Source: Cristatella mucedo (Eukaryota > Bryozoa > Phylactolaemata > Cristatellidae). Taken from it: DNA of 64,000 nt. The notes under the pieces are model-generated. The model was given only the letters and a program-made list of their open reading frames with translations, did not search any database and was not told where the DNA came from. The position numbers were made by a program, and so were the translations under genes. Below are positions 11,131 through 22,966 of this stretch, one piece after another; the stretch's first letter is position 1; each line of letters starts with the position of its first letter. The stretch lies in contig WPIO01000020.1 in assembly GCA_009760855.2 (NCBI GenBank), positions 4,007,501 to 4,071,500 of the forward strand. The letters run 5' to 3'.

Positions 11131-11690
11131 GAACAGCATCACAATCTGCAAGGTGCATAACTTCAAGTTGCTGGCTGCGACTAGTGCGTGTGAACATGCA
11201 AGCACTTGCCAATCCCCGCTGCTGACACTATTCTGCGTTCGCTTATAAAGTGACAAGCCCTTAAAGCGGAATACATTATTTTAATGCTGCACGTTGTGGA
11301 GCATGTAGCACAAGCCTGGGTCTTCTTGATGCTGTGGCTATCAATCTAACTGTGGATACGTTCAGATGTTCTCACTAGAACCTACGAGGTCGAACTCAAT
11401 AAACTTGCTCTCTCCCTCTCTCTCTCTCTCCCTCTCTTTATCTTTCTCCTAAAGGTCTTGGGGCACCTTCGCCGCCGTGTCTTCGACCTGCGCCGCCGTG
11501 TCTCCGACACTCGCTGCTGTACGTCTCAGCCCCGCCGTTGACGGTTGCCTTGCAGAACGCCGTCATCTCGTGGCACAAAATCTCCGCCTGGTCAACCCTC
11601 GATGCCTGGAGCGCTGTGGCCACATGCCACACGGTGGTATTCTGGCAAACCGTTGTCGTCCGGCACACAGTCTGTAGTCTGAATTATCGT
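11131..11690. other. No gene; includes a CT-rich tract
   Basis: A pyrimidine run (CTCTCTCC type) lies at about 11,409-11,440. The rest shows short open frames without recognisable domains. Confidence 0.4.
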
Positions 11691-12445
11691 CGCGAATGAC
11701 ACAGAACGCTAGCCGACGAGCAACACCACCAGTTTATTCTCCCTCCACACGGAGCAGGGCGAAGCACGACTCTCCTCGCCCCCCTCGCCCACCGGAGTCC
11801 CCAGACTCCCTTGGCAAACCAACCACTAATAGCCCGGCCCGGCTGCTTACCACATCGAGTGTCACAGCTCACTCGTACAGCAATCATGGGCAATATCATC
11901 AATTAAATAAAACCACACAGTCGGCGATTGCTACTGCCGCTTCCTGTAGCTCCAGTCGGCACCCTCAGTCGGACCAACTCATACCCGATCAGCGTGCTGC
12001 AGCCTCACCCGACCTGCCGGCCGGGTGAATGCCCTCACTAGGGCCTCACAAAGCTTGGCGTAGTAGTCTTATACTGCATACGAGAGACTCGAGTCTAACG
12101 TGAAGGCCCGCCTTGCATCGCAAGGAGCAAGCACAAGTGCCACTTACTCGGTTCGTAGCGACTTTTCTCAATCTCCCTCTCGAAATTCAGCAGACAGCCA
12201 TAAAAGCTTTTGAACGCTTCGAAAAACATCTCAAAGGCCGTCATCGGCTCCATCCCGGAAATAGCTCGTGGTTTAGTTGCCCTTGCTAACAGCACAGAAA
12301 CGCCAGCCGGTGGCCAACACAAACAGTTTATTCTACGATGCACGGAGCAGAGGGAAGTACGACTCCCTTCGTCCCTCCGAACCACGTCAGAGGCGGTGCA
12401 GCAGCCAAACGCTGGCATCATCAGACTGCATGGTTAAAGTAAGAA
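11691..12445. repeat. Pair of direct repeats about 600 bp apart
   Basis: The segment near 11,696-11,790 resembles the segment near 12,292-12,385. Both share an ACACAGAAACGC/ACACAGAACGCT start, AGTTTATTCT, ACGGAGCAG and a following GACTC run. On the minus strand each contains an AATAAAC, which could be a poly(A) signal. They could be remnants of two LTR ends or an old tandem duplication. Confidence 0.45.
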
Positions 12446-12964
12446 CCTGGGGAACTCATGGCTGAGGTGATTGGACGCGAGAGGAGAAGGAGTACATTTT
12501 TAAACATTTATATTAGCATAACTGCAATGACAAAATCCTTTTCATTAGAATTTCTTCAGCCACATGACAACGCTAGAAGTAATGCAACTGCGTGCAAATT
12601 TGGCTGTATTGCTGAAGTGGTTCTCATTTCAAAGCACCAGTAATGGCTTTCTATACACTGAGTTAGGCGGAAGCTTCACTACTGCGGGAATAAACATTAT
12701 TGAACCTGAATTGACTGGCAGAATTTACAAGATACTTGATGTAGGCCGCACACACTTTAGACGCTAGTTTCTGAACACGAAAAGATCAATGTGAACCGGA
12801 AGGCCTCGCCCACTCGGTAAAGCGAACCGAACAGCTATCGGCAGACAGCATGGCATTCTCCAGCCCTGCACGCACTCCAGCAGTCAATTTTGTCAAAGCA
12901 ATCGACAGACAGAACCAACTTGGTCAAATTGCGATTACTCATTTGAAAATTATATAGAATGTAA
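12446..12964. other. No gene recognised
   Basis: Short open frames only. I see no domain, splice-flanked exon or repeat shared with the rest of the window. Confidence 0.4.
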
Positions 12965-13156
12965 AGAAATACAATTCATTTGTATAGCGCCTCGAGGGAA
13001 CTCTATACACCTTGAGGATCTCTACTCAGACGCTTTACGTATGCCACGGGTATCGATCTTACGACCTCGTTCATATATTAAGTAATTGTATATTTGAATA
13101 GCACAATCAGAGAACTTGATCTCTTTCTATACGTTTTACATATGCTACGAAGAAGG
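12965..13156 (-). mobile_element. SINE-A remnants (two fragments)
   Basis: The first fragment, 12,965-13,076, matches the tail and B-box half of SINE-A (ACAATTCATTTGTATAGCGCC, then CGATCTTACGACCTCG). The second, 13,080-13,156, matches only the L2-like tail with AGAGAACTTGATCTCT. Both are decayed and lack a full tRNA head. Confidence 0.65.
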
Positions 13157-13790
13157 TATTATCAAATGGCTAGTGGTAGCATGCTCAAAGTCAAGCATTC
13201 ACCCGTACTTCGGTCGTTAAAGGCGAGCCATTAAAGACTTAATCACTAGGGCCTTCCCAGTTTAGCCAATTGAATATCCTCGCATATGATGAAGCAGATG
13301 AGGTTTAGCTGCTATACCTCCCGCTTTTAGAGGGAAATATGAAACATCCTGCTGCACCACTCAAATCCACGGCTGGGTCGTGAAGTAAAATAAACTTACC
13401 CATCGGCTAAGACCAGGCATCCTTTGCACAATTTATTTTTTTAGTTGCAATAGAGAAACCCCAAGAACGAACTTATAGAAATAACTTAACAAGAGCGTCA
13501 GACAATGATAGTAAAATTACAGCCAGCGAGCGTTCGGCAGCTCACAGTTCACAAACGACTATTTAGAAACGTCCAGCTTTATATCAATAATCAAGCTTTC
13601 GATAAATAATAATGCACTGTACGACTAGCATCAGCGAGCAAAAAGTGGTCGATAGTTCGCATAGAAAACAAGTCTAGTCCTGGTGGTTCCTGCAGGGCCT
13701 TCTGAGCCAAACATGACGTAACTAAAATGGGCAGGTTCCCAGTCTTAAATCCCAATCTTAGTTCCCAGTCTTGAGAGGAGCTCTAATGTA
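13157..13790. other. No gene recognised
   Basis: A/T-rich sequence with no open frame of note and no recognisable repeat. The left arm of the inverted duplication begins near 13,790. Confidence 0.4.
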
Positions 13791-14905
13791 CTCTATAAGA
13801 GGCTCGCAGGGCGTAATCAGTGGCCGAAGCGTCAAATGCGTTCTCGAAGCGGATTCTAGAAGGCAACCTAAAATGGCCAGAAGCATGCCGGGGCCGGGGC
13901 AGCAGATTTTCTTGGTTTGATTGTCTTTTTTTTCAGCGGCTGAGCCTGCCACGGAGCCGGCAATACACGATGAGCTTGAAGGAATTATCAATCCCAATAG
14001 TTGAGTATATAGAAAGTTGCTCGAGAACGGCACGATTTTCGAGACCACAACTCAACCGTGCAGCTAGTGGCTGGCTCAAGCGAGGAGTGCCTACAGCCGT
14101 CAAAGTAGAAATACAAGCCCTGGCTGCTTCTGCTTTAAACGTTGTAAATCAGTGAGAAACCATAGTTCTACATACAAATGCTCTAGTTAAATATTTTCTT
14201 TGAAAGACGATAACTATAATATGTCTTTCTGTTTTAGTGATGTCTACAATTGAGCTATTCCACTGCAATCGCGTGTTGGTGATGCACGGTAATTTCGTAC
14301 CCTCTTCGTGCGGCTACTTTTTTTTTAGACAATTCTCACAAGTCCAAGAGGTCACTGCAGCGCAGTAAAGGGACTGCTGCAGGGCTTGCAAACAACGGGT
14401 CTGCACATCCGAGCAACAGGGTAGTCTCTGTAACTCTTCCCTGGAGCAGCTAGGTAAAATCCGGAAAACCTTAGATCGGTTGGATCAGGCCAGTAAACGT
14501 TTAAGCACAATAACCTGCCTGCAGAATGGCCAGTTATGCGGTGAATACATTAAACGTGTTTTTTTTACAATACGTCCTTACCCCCTAGCGAACGCTGACT
14601 TTTCTTCTAGATAGGCATTTACACTAGCGAAGCAGGTATGATTGAAGGCCTTTACAGTCCAGCCCGAAACGGCCAGCTCACAAGCTGCATGATGGATACA
14701 AAGAGACAATTCTTTTCGAAGCAACGATCAGCTGCGATACAGAACTAGATCAGCCGTTTCCCGTCTGCTCCATTCCTACGGTTCAACATGGTGGGCAGTG
14801 TGGGTGAGGATACAAGTTACAGCAATGGGCTGATTGAGCAAGCGCTAGCTGCTAAGATCGTGACAAGACAGACAGGATATCGGAGGATGCTGCAGGCATG
14901 ACAGC
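13790..14905 (-). repeat. Inverted duplication, left arm (outer part)
   Basis: The reverse complement of this stretch aligns by eye with 36,160-37,130. Shared blocks include the region around GGCTGTAGGCACTCC and the GATTGATAATTCC block. The block near 14,830-14,900 matches 36,161-36,260, including TGTCTGTCTTGTCACGATCTTA. Many substitutions and small gaps separate the arms, so the duplication is old. No coding function is evident. Confidence 0.7.
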
Positions 14906-15044
14906 TTACTAATTATGGCTGGAGTGCCAGTGCAGCATCACCCGCTGATCTCTCAGCTGAGCTATTCTCTCTCGATCGGTCGTCGCGTGCATCAGAGCCT
15001 GTGGTAGCCCTTACACACATGTGGTAGGGCTTACATACGCACGT

Positions 15045-15187
<143 letters not shown>

Positions 15188-15965
15188 AATACAAGCAAAC
15201 ACAATATACTTGTCCAAAGCCTACTCATTCTGTGATGCATTGGCATACAAGCCACACAAAGAACTCACGGTGTAAAAGCAGACGACGGAAAAAGACAGTA
15301 CAAGAGGCGGCATCGAATAGGAAAAAATACTATTAATAAGCAATAATGCGACTGATGGGTTAACCAAAGTTCTAAAAAGGTAATCCGCGGGTACGTAAAA
15401 ATAGATGTCTGTAAAGATAATTCACTATAGATAGGCAATGCGTGGACCCAAAGACCTGGTATTACAGCCTACCTGTCACACCCTTCATGTTGCTATTTAG
15501 CCTTAGGTACTAAGTTCGAAAAAACTGCTTACTATGAACAATACAAACTGAGCGGAGAAAAATTGTATGGACCTCATGAACTCACATTACATGTTTGTTG
15601 TGCGGGTGAGCTATCAGTCGAATACATGCGCGGATAAGAAACCCAAAGGAAAAATACAGTACTAGAATAAAAGAACAGTTTCCTGCGATGCCTGAGTGTC
15701 CAACCGACCAGCTTCTCGTCAAATCAGTAGCCTGAGGTCAGAGTCCTGCTATTGCAATCAGCAATCCAAACAGGACTCGGCGCCACCGGCATGGCTTACA
15801 GAAAGAAGTGCAGAAGTGAGCAAGCTAGTTCATCGGCGCGATCACCCAAACTAGGCCCAGTAGTAGAAAGGCTTGAGTCAGTATTAGAAAGACTTAAGCA
15901 CCTACTAACTGGCTGCGTCTTAGAACTTGTGCTGGCGCAAGGTGACATGCTAGTTTACAAATCCT
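15188..15965. other. No gene recognised
   Basis: Part of the sequence that splits the inverted duplication's left arm. It has no counterpart in the right arm between about 36,060 and 36,160, so it arrived after the duplication. Short frames only. Confidence 0.4.
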
Positions 15966-16416
15966 AGAATGTGCCACCTATTCTGAAAGAGGTTGGATGG
16001 CTGCCAGTTGACCAACGGAGCGGAGCAAAGTTTTGCATCCCTTCTCGCCGCGGCTTAACTCCACCATACCTTGCTAAACTGCTGCACCAGTTTCAGCCAC
16101 CTCTCAAGTCCCTCAAGTCCTGTACGGACGATAAATTAGCTATTCCACTATTCTAATTAACGACCTTTAGCGACAGAAGCTTTCGCTCTGCAGGTCCTAG
16201 ACTGTGGGACTCACCTTAGAGACTCTTACGCAATGACAACTATTCTCCTGCTGCAGACTGTGGCTCATCCTGTCCTGCGGTCCTGAGCTGCTGCTACTTT
16301 CATGTTACTTACTACCTCAACCGTTCTCCTAACTCTGTGTGACTCTCCTGACTGTTGTGTGAGATGAGGTCTGTTGGCTAGTGAATTCGTACCAAATGCC
16401 AACTAAGATGTGAGTG
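15966..16416 (+). mobile_element. L2 family 2 fragment, decayed 3' end
   Basis: The plus strand encodes a broken C-terminal RT: VPPILKEVGWLPVDQR, then LTPPYLAKLLHQFQP and DDKLAIPLF. This matches the family 2 frame at 8,791-8,054, with frame breaks after each block. The downstream text TGTGGGACTCACCTTAG corresponds to the family's RLWSSLPQF segment. Confidence 0.85.
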
Positions 16417-16417
<1 letters not shown>

Positions 16418-16489
<72 letters not shown>

Positions 16490-16520
16490 TATATATATAT
16501 GTACATATATATATATATAG
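16418..16520. repeat. (TA)n microsatellite
   Basis: TA run interrupted by TATGTACATATA spacers and followed by a short GA run. It sits inside the family 2 3' end. Overlapping Tyr-Ile frames on both strands are artefacts. Confidence 0.97.
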
Positions 16521-16523
16521 AGA

Positions 16524-16600
16524 GAGAGAGATTATGTGGGTGTTAGACATAAGATTTATATATATAACTCTTATGTCTAAAACCCACATAATCTCTATGG
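16524..16600. repeat. Fold-back palindrome in an L2 family 2 tail
   Basis: GAGATTATGTGGGTGTTAGA is followed, after TATATATA, by its near reverse complement ending AACCCACATAATCTC. Arms of about 28 bases flank a short loop. The right arm and following CTATGGCTTTGCGGAG match the normal family 2 tail seen near 7,990 and 42,450, so the left arm is an added inverted copy. Confidence 0.75.
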
Positions 16601-16649
16601 CTTTGCGGAGACTCCACAGCACATGCATTAAAAATCCCCATAGCAACAC

Positions 16650-17140
16650 TTGACCTGAAGGTCAAAGGTGTCGCCTGAAAATGTGCAAGATAGCAATGCA
16701 GACATGCTAAGCTCAGATTCCTGTGCATCAGCAGCAATCCCTAGAATCTAGCGATCCACTCCGTCTCGAAAGCAAACAATTCTGCACTCAGAATCAGACG
16801 TGGGTCAAACATCTCCAAACCCCACAACAGTTGTCTTAGAGCTCACGGTAACTGCATCTGAATCCGACACTAGAAACCACCTGTACTGGTCGCTCGGATG
16901 TAACCTGAATTCAGGGATCAGATAACTGCCTCCCCTCTTTTATGCAGTTCTTAAACGCAGCTGGATGAAACGACAGAGACCTCGTGAATGATGCCATAAG
17001 CATCAAGAAGAACTGTAGGCCTACCTGATGCATAAATAAATCTCTCGCGAATGCATCCTAGCAGTGCTGCCGTGCCTGGCTGCACTGACAGCAATGTCAA
17101 AGCCGATCGCACAAGCCACAGCTGGAAGCTTTAGTTTTAG
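16650..17140 (-). repeat. Inverted duplication, left arm (inner part)
   Basis: The reverse complement matches 35,540-36,060. Shared blocks include the CTGTACTGGTCGCTCGGATG region, the CCCCACAACAGTTGTCTTAG block and the GTGCATCAGCAGCAATCC block. In this arm it sits about 50 bases from the end of a hAT relic. In the right arm the corresponding space also holds a SINE-B and an L2 fragment. Confidence 0.75.
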
Positions 17141-17179
17141 TCTAAGATCTCTTTCACTAGTCATGATACTTTAAATAAA

Positions 17180-19630
17180 AAAAATAGTTATGAAGTGTGT
17201 CATAGTTTACCAAATCTAATGGATTGATTTTCTTTGAATTAACTTAGCAATGTGGTCAATAAGTTACCAAAATTAGTCCTCTCAAAATATTTCCTTTCAA
17301 TGCTGAGAAGTGCCGAATTGCTAAGACGGTCTTCCAATTAAAAAAGCACGAAAATATGGTAAAATAAGTCTTAATTTACTTATAAACCGTTCGCAGCTGG
17401 CTATCGATACCACAATCCTCAGAATAATTTATAGAGAAATGCGTAGATTTGGAAGGAAATAATCTCCATATGCAACAATAAAATGTGGAAGATCCATCGG
17501 AGCTTTTGGTAAATCTTCGATTAGTTCTTTCTTCAGGGATTCAAGATCAGCTGCTGCTTGTTTAAAATTCATCGAAGGATCCTGCTACCGTTTCTGGATT
17601 TAGTCAACTTTGCCGATAAAAGTGTTACAGAGTTTCCGTCAAACTATGAATTAAAACTAAAGGTGCTTGAAAGCGACGGTGCAGCGTCACTTCTGGTTTC
17701 AACAATCTTTAATAGGTCGCCTGACATTATTTCCAGCAGCTCTACAAGTTCGTCAAGTCCTTCATGTTTAGGTCCAACAGCTTCTGATCCGGCACTCCAG
17801 AGTGTGTCTGATAGCGGCTTTACACTTAAAGGCTTTACTTTTTTAAATTTATCTCAACGAAGTGAAGAATAAAAAAATAAATTGACACTTTCGAATGTCC
17901 CAAAAAGTGTTACGGCAACTGGATACTGTTTATCAAAGCGTACTCCTGATAAATTTAAGCTGTGGTTGTCATATTTGACAAACAATGCTTAAATATTTCT
18001 GATATTTATACGCTGTTGAAGGCCGGACAAATGTCCAGTCATCACAGAAGCATTATCACAGCACAGTGGCCGGCAGTTGGCCAAGGAGATGATGTCGGAT
18101 TTAAGACTCTATAAAATTATCTTTCAAGGCTTGCTGCATCTTATACGTGTACCTAAGCACAAGTTAAAAATACTCGATGGCTATCGCAAGCTGTTCACGA
18201 TGTCCTGGATTTTGAGTTGGCTAGGCCAAGATACCGTAATACTTGTTTTTTTCTTATATCTGTTATTAACTTGCTTTTTAAAGCTATGGCAAGGATCTAG
18301 ATAAATTTATTTTGAATTTTTTGGTGACAAATAAGACACGACTCGTCGATTCTCCTGTACATGCTGAAGGTGTTTTTCCAACTGTGAGTCATACTGAGTA
18401 ACGAGCTTGATGATGGTAAGGAAATGTCCACCATTTTGAATGCTAATATCTAAGCTTAAACCTTTTTTCGTGGCCACACAGTTCCAAGTTTTATATGAAT
18501 AGACACTTAAGTAAAGTATTATGACTAGACACTTAAGTCAAGTATTCTTCTCAAATACGGGACCGAATTTTTTGTCCGATTGAATTTGAATTTCAACTAC
18601 TGCGTCAATTCCAGTACCGTTAGTTATCCGTTGTTCAGCTTCCATCACATTAGTAAGAGCTTGGCGACGGCTCAAAATATTTTCATGTAACCGTAGCTTT
18701 TCCGGTTTTTTCAATTTTGTAATGTAACTATTAACTCAAACAAAGATTGAGAGTTTCCACTCGATGATATAAACAATAGGTAGCACAAACAGGAAGCAGC
18801 TTTATTAATTTTATTAATTGGTGAATCTTATAGCCACGATCGATTCACTTCCTCTCCATTTGTTACTCCACGAGTTTAAATCACGCTGATGTAATTGAAT
18901 GTTCACCGGTTACTGATGGTAGACTGTTTCTGTGTTGAAAAATGACACGATACAAGAGTATCCATTTCATTACAAAGAACCTGTGATGTTATTGACAGCT
19001 TTGTTGTTGGATACAATTTTAAGTAGCTAACATTATGTATGAAATTTTAGTACATTATGAACAGCATTATTTTCTTATTTTCCGCCAGATTCAGACGGTT
19101 CTACAATAGCATCCTTCACGCCTATGCCAACAAGTTCGCTGTCTTGTTGAACCAGCTCAACAATATCGCCATTGGTATTTTTCTTAGCATAGATTGGAAC
19201 TTCTGTCTGAACTGTATTTTTTTCTAGCCAGTTTTCGTTACGATACGGTTCATCATTCTATTCTCCATGTTTAGAAAAATTGTTTTTGTATGTCCGCCTC
19301 CTTCCGATTCAGTCAAAAGGGTTTGTGAATGGCATCATTTGTCTTGATTGTTTTTAAGAAATGCGCTATTCATTTACCCTAAGGCGTGTCTTCTTTCCAG
19401 CTTCTCTTTTTTTTTTCCGACCCTCTTTATTCGGTTTAGCTACAGATTTGCATCTTACGATTAACTGCCATGGACTTTAGGGCCAGTCTAAATACTCGTG
19501 CACGTTCATTACTTGTTCGTTGCGTATCAAAACTTAGTGACTTTCGTTGAATGCATAGTTTTCCCGATAACTGTTTTATTTCACTGCAATCGCTGATAAC
19601 GCGATGTGAGGATTTGCTTGGCATCTTCCG
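17180..19630 (-). pseudogene. Decayed ZMYM1-like hAT transposase relic
   Basis: Read on the minus strand, 17,390-17,200 gives a broken hAT C-terminal segment around RLSNSALLSIE, the end of the dimerisation region. Upstream pieces include a block near 17,690 matching 34,300 (SDGAAS on the antisense strand), a block near 18,330-18,500, and a lysine-rich patch near 19,400-19,620. Frames are short and interrupted throughout. The equivalent plus-strand relic is at 32,860-34,790. In the family, such proteins cut and paste hAT elements; this copy cannot. Confidence 0.75.
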
Positions 19631-19849
19631 TGCCGAAGCAGCGCTCCGTGGTTTGTCAAGACCCTCAGGTTGGCGTTAGAAGCAGCTCCACGACTCACCG
19701 TGACCCATTTGCTTAACGTCGATTACCGGCCGGAGACATTTTGCGTTACGCTCGCTCATGCGAGAGCGGTTCCGAGTCCGAGCTCGACGACGGTCTTAGC
19801 TGATTGGCAAAGGACCGCTCTTCATACTGTTCTGTCGTCATATATACTA

Positions 19850-20510
19850 TTCACACTACTTTTTTCTAAACTTCACTGGCTCCCCATCAATTCTTGAATT
19901 TTTTTAATATCCTCAATCGGGCTAACAGATCACTTCACTCGCTTTCCTACCACCTCGAAACTTCACTCGCCTTGACCTTTCTTACCTCCGACCTATCCGA
20001 GCTCATGTACTCTTCCGTCGTTCTCTCGCACCTCCAACAGCCCCTTGGGACCTAATGATTCGGCTGTTCCTTTCACTAAATTAAACTCTTTTGGTTATCG
20101 TACCTTCAGCTCGTACGCTCCAAACGTCTGTAACTTACTTCTGGATACGATCGCAATCTGCGATGACCTTGCATCCATTAGTCTCGCCTCCTGACGCATC
20201 TGTACCGGTAGGCTTTCCCTCAGCGCCACTAAACTTGTCTTGTTTTTTCCGGTATGCTTTGAGTGCGTACTCAACCGGTGCACTCCTCAGTGCATACCAT
20301 TAGCCAGTGGTTTTACTACCAGGTGGCCAGGAGTGTCTTCCTGTTTGCTGTAGCACTCTGACCTAAGCCTTATAATTCGCTTTTGCAGGCACCGTACATT
20401 TTATTATAACCCCGTAGGTATATATTCTGTCTCGTTGAGTTGTACTACTTCTTGATAGAAGTTAAGTTCTCTTAAGATGGTCTTCCTAACGACCTGTGAC
20501 CAGCTGATGA
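19850..20510 (+). mobile_element. Very decayed L2-like relic
   Basis: Contains LHWLPINS at about 19,870, then CCTTCAGCTCGTACGCTCC at 20,102 (equivalent to the FSSYAPKAWNSLP region) and AGTTAAGTTCTCTTAAG near 20,460 from the tail. Reading frames are destroyed. It may be a third, older L2 lineage. Confidence 0.6.
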
Positions 20511-20559
20511 GCTTGACACCAAGGGTTCTATTTCAATGCCCGACATTGAAACGGTAACG

Positions 20560-21035
20560 AGAAGTGCTTGTCATTAAAGAGAACAGGCGGCCTGTTACTG
20601 TAGGAATAGCTAGGAACAACTTCCTAATTGAACTAAGTGTTCATTAGCAAAATAAACCACATTGCACGAGCCTTCTGGTTACAGAACTTACTTGCCTACT
20701 GGCATGCTTTACTTCCTTCGATCAAGTCACGGACTTTGGGCCCCCTTTATTTGCAGTGCACCGCCGCGACATTTGGCTGATATTGTACTTCGACTGTAAG
20801 TCAGGTATCGTCTTCAATTATGTTACAGACTGTTACAGGTAGCTGATACCATATGCTAGCGGGAGACAACATTGATACAAGTCAACGTCCCCGAGGACAA
20901 ATTCTTGAGATGTAAAACAACTTGAGCTAGAAATATTTGCAAATGCAATGCACCGTTTCCAAGTTATTCAAAGACTTAAAAACAAATTCAAATCCCAACT
21001 TACGAAGAAATCAGCAACTTGTTATTTAGAAAACG
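20560..21035. repeat. Segmental duplication block 1, left end
   Basis: Matches 59,580-60,045 in the same orientation. Shared runs include the TTACTTGCCTACTGGCATGC / TTACTGGCCTACTAACACGC region, the GCAGTGCACCGCCGCGACAT region and GGGAGACAACATTGATACA. The second copy is broken right after this by an L2 fragment. Confidence 0.75.
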
Positions 21036-22860
21036 TCACAGTGCAGATGCTGCTGTTAGCTGAGTTTTTAATATTCGATGCATCCTGTTTTATCTGATGT
21101 CAAGTGTTGAAATAGTGATATCACAATTCAAAACCTTATCCTGAGTGGTCAGTAGCAAGTTGCAGCAAGTTGCAGCACCTCACTTCACATAATCAACTTC
21201 GTGAGTGGTTGCCCAGGCACTATCATGCCATGCAGCTAATATTTCGGAAGCAAAGTATGTGGCCGCTGCCTTCGGTAACCTTCATGCAAGGAGAGAGACG
21301 AAAAGCCTAGGAAAGGATTCGTGCTCTTTAATAGCGTACCCTCTTAACGGGGATGGCCTTCCTGCCGCGATGCATCGCAGTTGTAGTTAACGTGAAATTT
21401 GAACGTATTTCGGTGATTGTAGATGTGTCCGCAGAATCTGCATATTTCGATTTCACCTTTACTGTGGTATATCGAGTGCTCGGTAAGCTAAAATATAAAG
21501 ACAAAATATAAAACGTCGTGTCGAAAAAACTGTCAAGCAAACCGCAGCCGGCGAGCTGTGAAATGGCCAAGGCACTTATCCTTCTAAGGAGCAAGCATTT
21601 GACAGGAGATAGGGGTGACATTGGTTTACTTTAGGCTGCACCAAACCGAAGTTGAGAGCTTAACGTTCTCGATGACCCTAGGTTTTCCATCCTGCATGCG
21701 TTGAATTGGCAGGCAGGGCAAAAGCTAGCAACATCTCAAGGCGATTGATATCTGGAAGGGAAACAGATGCCTAGAAGAGCGAACGTCGAAACATTTCTTT
21801 CGTGCAGCTGGTCTTCCTAAATAAGTACTTCAGCTTTCTTGCACCCCCCCCCCGATTTCAGTCTCGACGCTTACATATTATTTCAGAGCGACTAACACAA
21901 AGCTGCCTTAATACTAAATCTTGCTTCCGCAGTCCGAACACTTTGAGCCTCAAAGATTGGAGGCGAAAGTAGTCAAGTCTTTCTGTAGCTACGCAGGAGT
22001 CGCTAGCCAGCGAAGAGACCGCTACTCGGAGGCGACCGACTGATAACGTAAGTTATCCCCCGGCTTCTTGGCACTTCGCAAAATAACAGCTATTTCTCGA
22101 AGTTTGAAAAAGAAAGCACCCGCAACAATCGCCGATATCAGTGCATGTCGATTCAGTGTAATGTCCCTTGACCAGTGCAAATGCTGCCCTGGCAGTGGTA
22201 GCGATCAGTGCAGTTTGCGGTGCAAAAAATTGTACTAACGCACGCAGACACGTTAAGCTATGGGCGAGCTCTTAGCATTCCAAGAGATTATACGTTTACG
22301 CTAAGTCCCAACAAGGTGTTCAGGAACCTCGTGTTGCTAAAAAAAGGCAGTAGCACACTTTTCGTTAGTTATTTCATTGGAGCAGAAATTTCTCCTGTGC
22401 AGCTAGGGACAACGTACACAGGTGAGTCGCGAAATCTGCACATAAACTATAGAGAACACTTCACTCGGTTACTAGATCGTCAGCGAACACCAGCTATCAG
22501 GGGCGAACGCCATCTATTTTCTTCGAGATATAACTTGAAGGCAAATTCGAACATAAAAAAGCCTTTCTTAAAACGGAGCTAAACCAGATCATTATACTAT
22601 AAGTAGGCATGGTTTAATAATAGTAGCTGGCCACGAAAAAAGCCAGAGGAATCAGCGTATGAGAAGCTTTACTCTGGAGCTCGAGCTTTTCAAGCCAGGC
22701 TACCATTCCCTGGTCGCAGCCGAAGCAGATTGCTTTTCCCACACAAGTTCGGTCGGCGCCATTTCACCGTCACGACTCCTTATCAAGTAGTAATCAACGA
22801 GCGGCCACTGAGCTGCTGTTTCTCGAGCTTGCAACTAGACGCAAATTGAAAACCATTGTT
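21036..22860. other. No gene recognised; absent from the second duplicate
   Basis: Lies downstream of gene 2 on the minus strand and has no counterpart in the 59.6-63.5 kb copy. The next finger-bearing exon of gene 2 would be expected in this direction, starting with three residues and a histidine, but I could not find it here. Open frames of about 100 codons at 21,328 (minus) and 22,208 (plus) are unrecognised. Confidence 0.4.
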
Positions 22861-22865
22861 GTCAC

Positions 22866-22966
22866 CTCTTGCTCATTCAGATATCCGCGGCCACACAGAT
22901 CGCATGTAATCGGCTTCTTTTCCGAGTGAATGTTCAAGTGCACAGCCAGCGACGATCGAAAGAGGG
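22866..22966 (-). CDS. Gene 2 zinc-finger exon (101 nt)
   Basis: Acceptor CTTTTGTTGCAG, then ALFRSSLAVHLNIHSEKKPITCDLCGRGY, ending at donor GAG|gtgaca. It completes one C2H2 finger and opens the next across a TGEKP-like linker (SEKKPI). Gene 1 has an exon of the same length and phase at 47,495-47,395. Confidence 0.8.
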
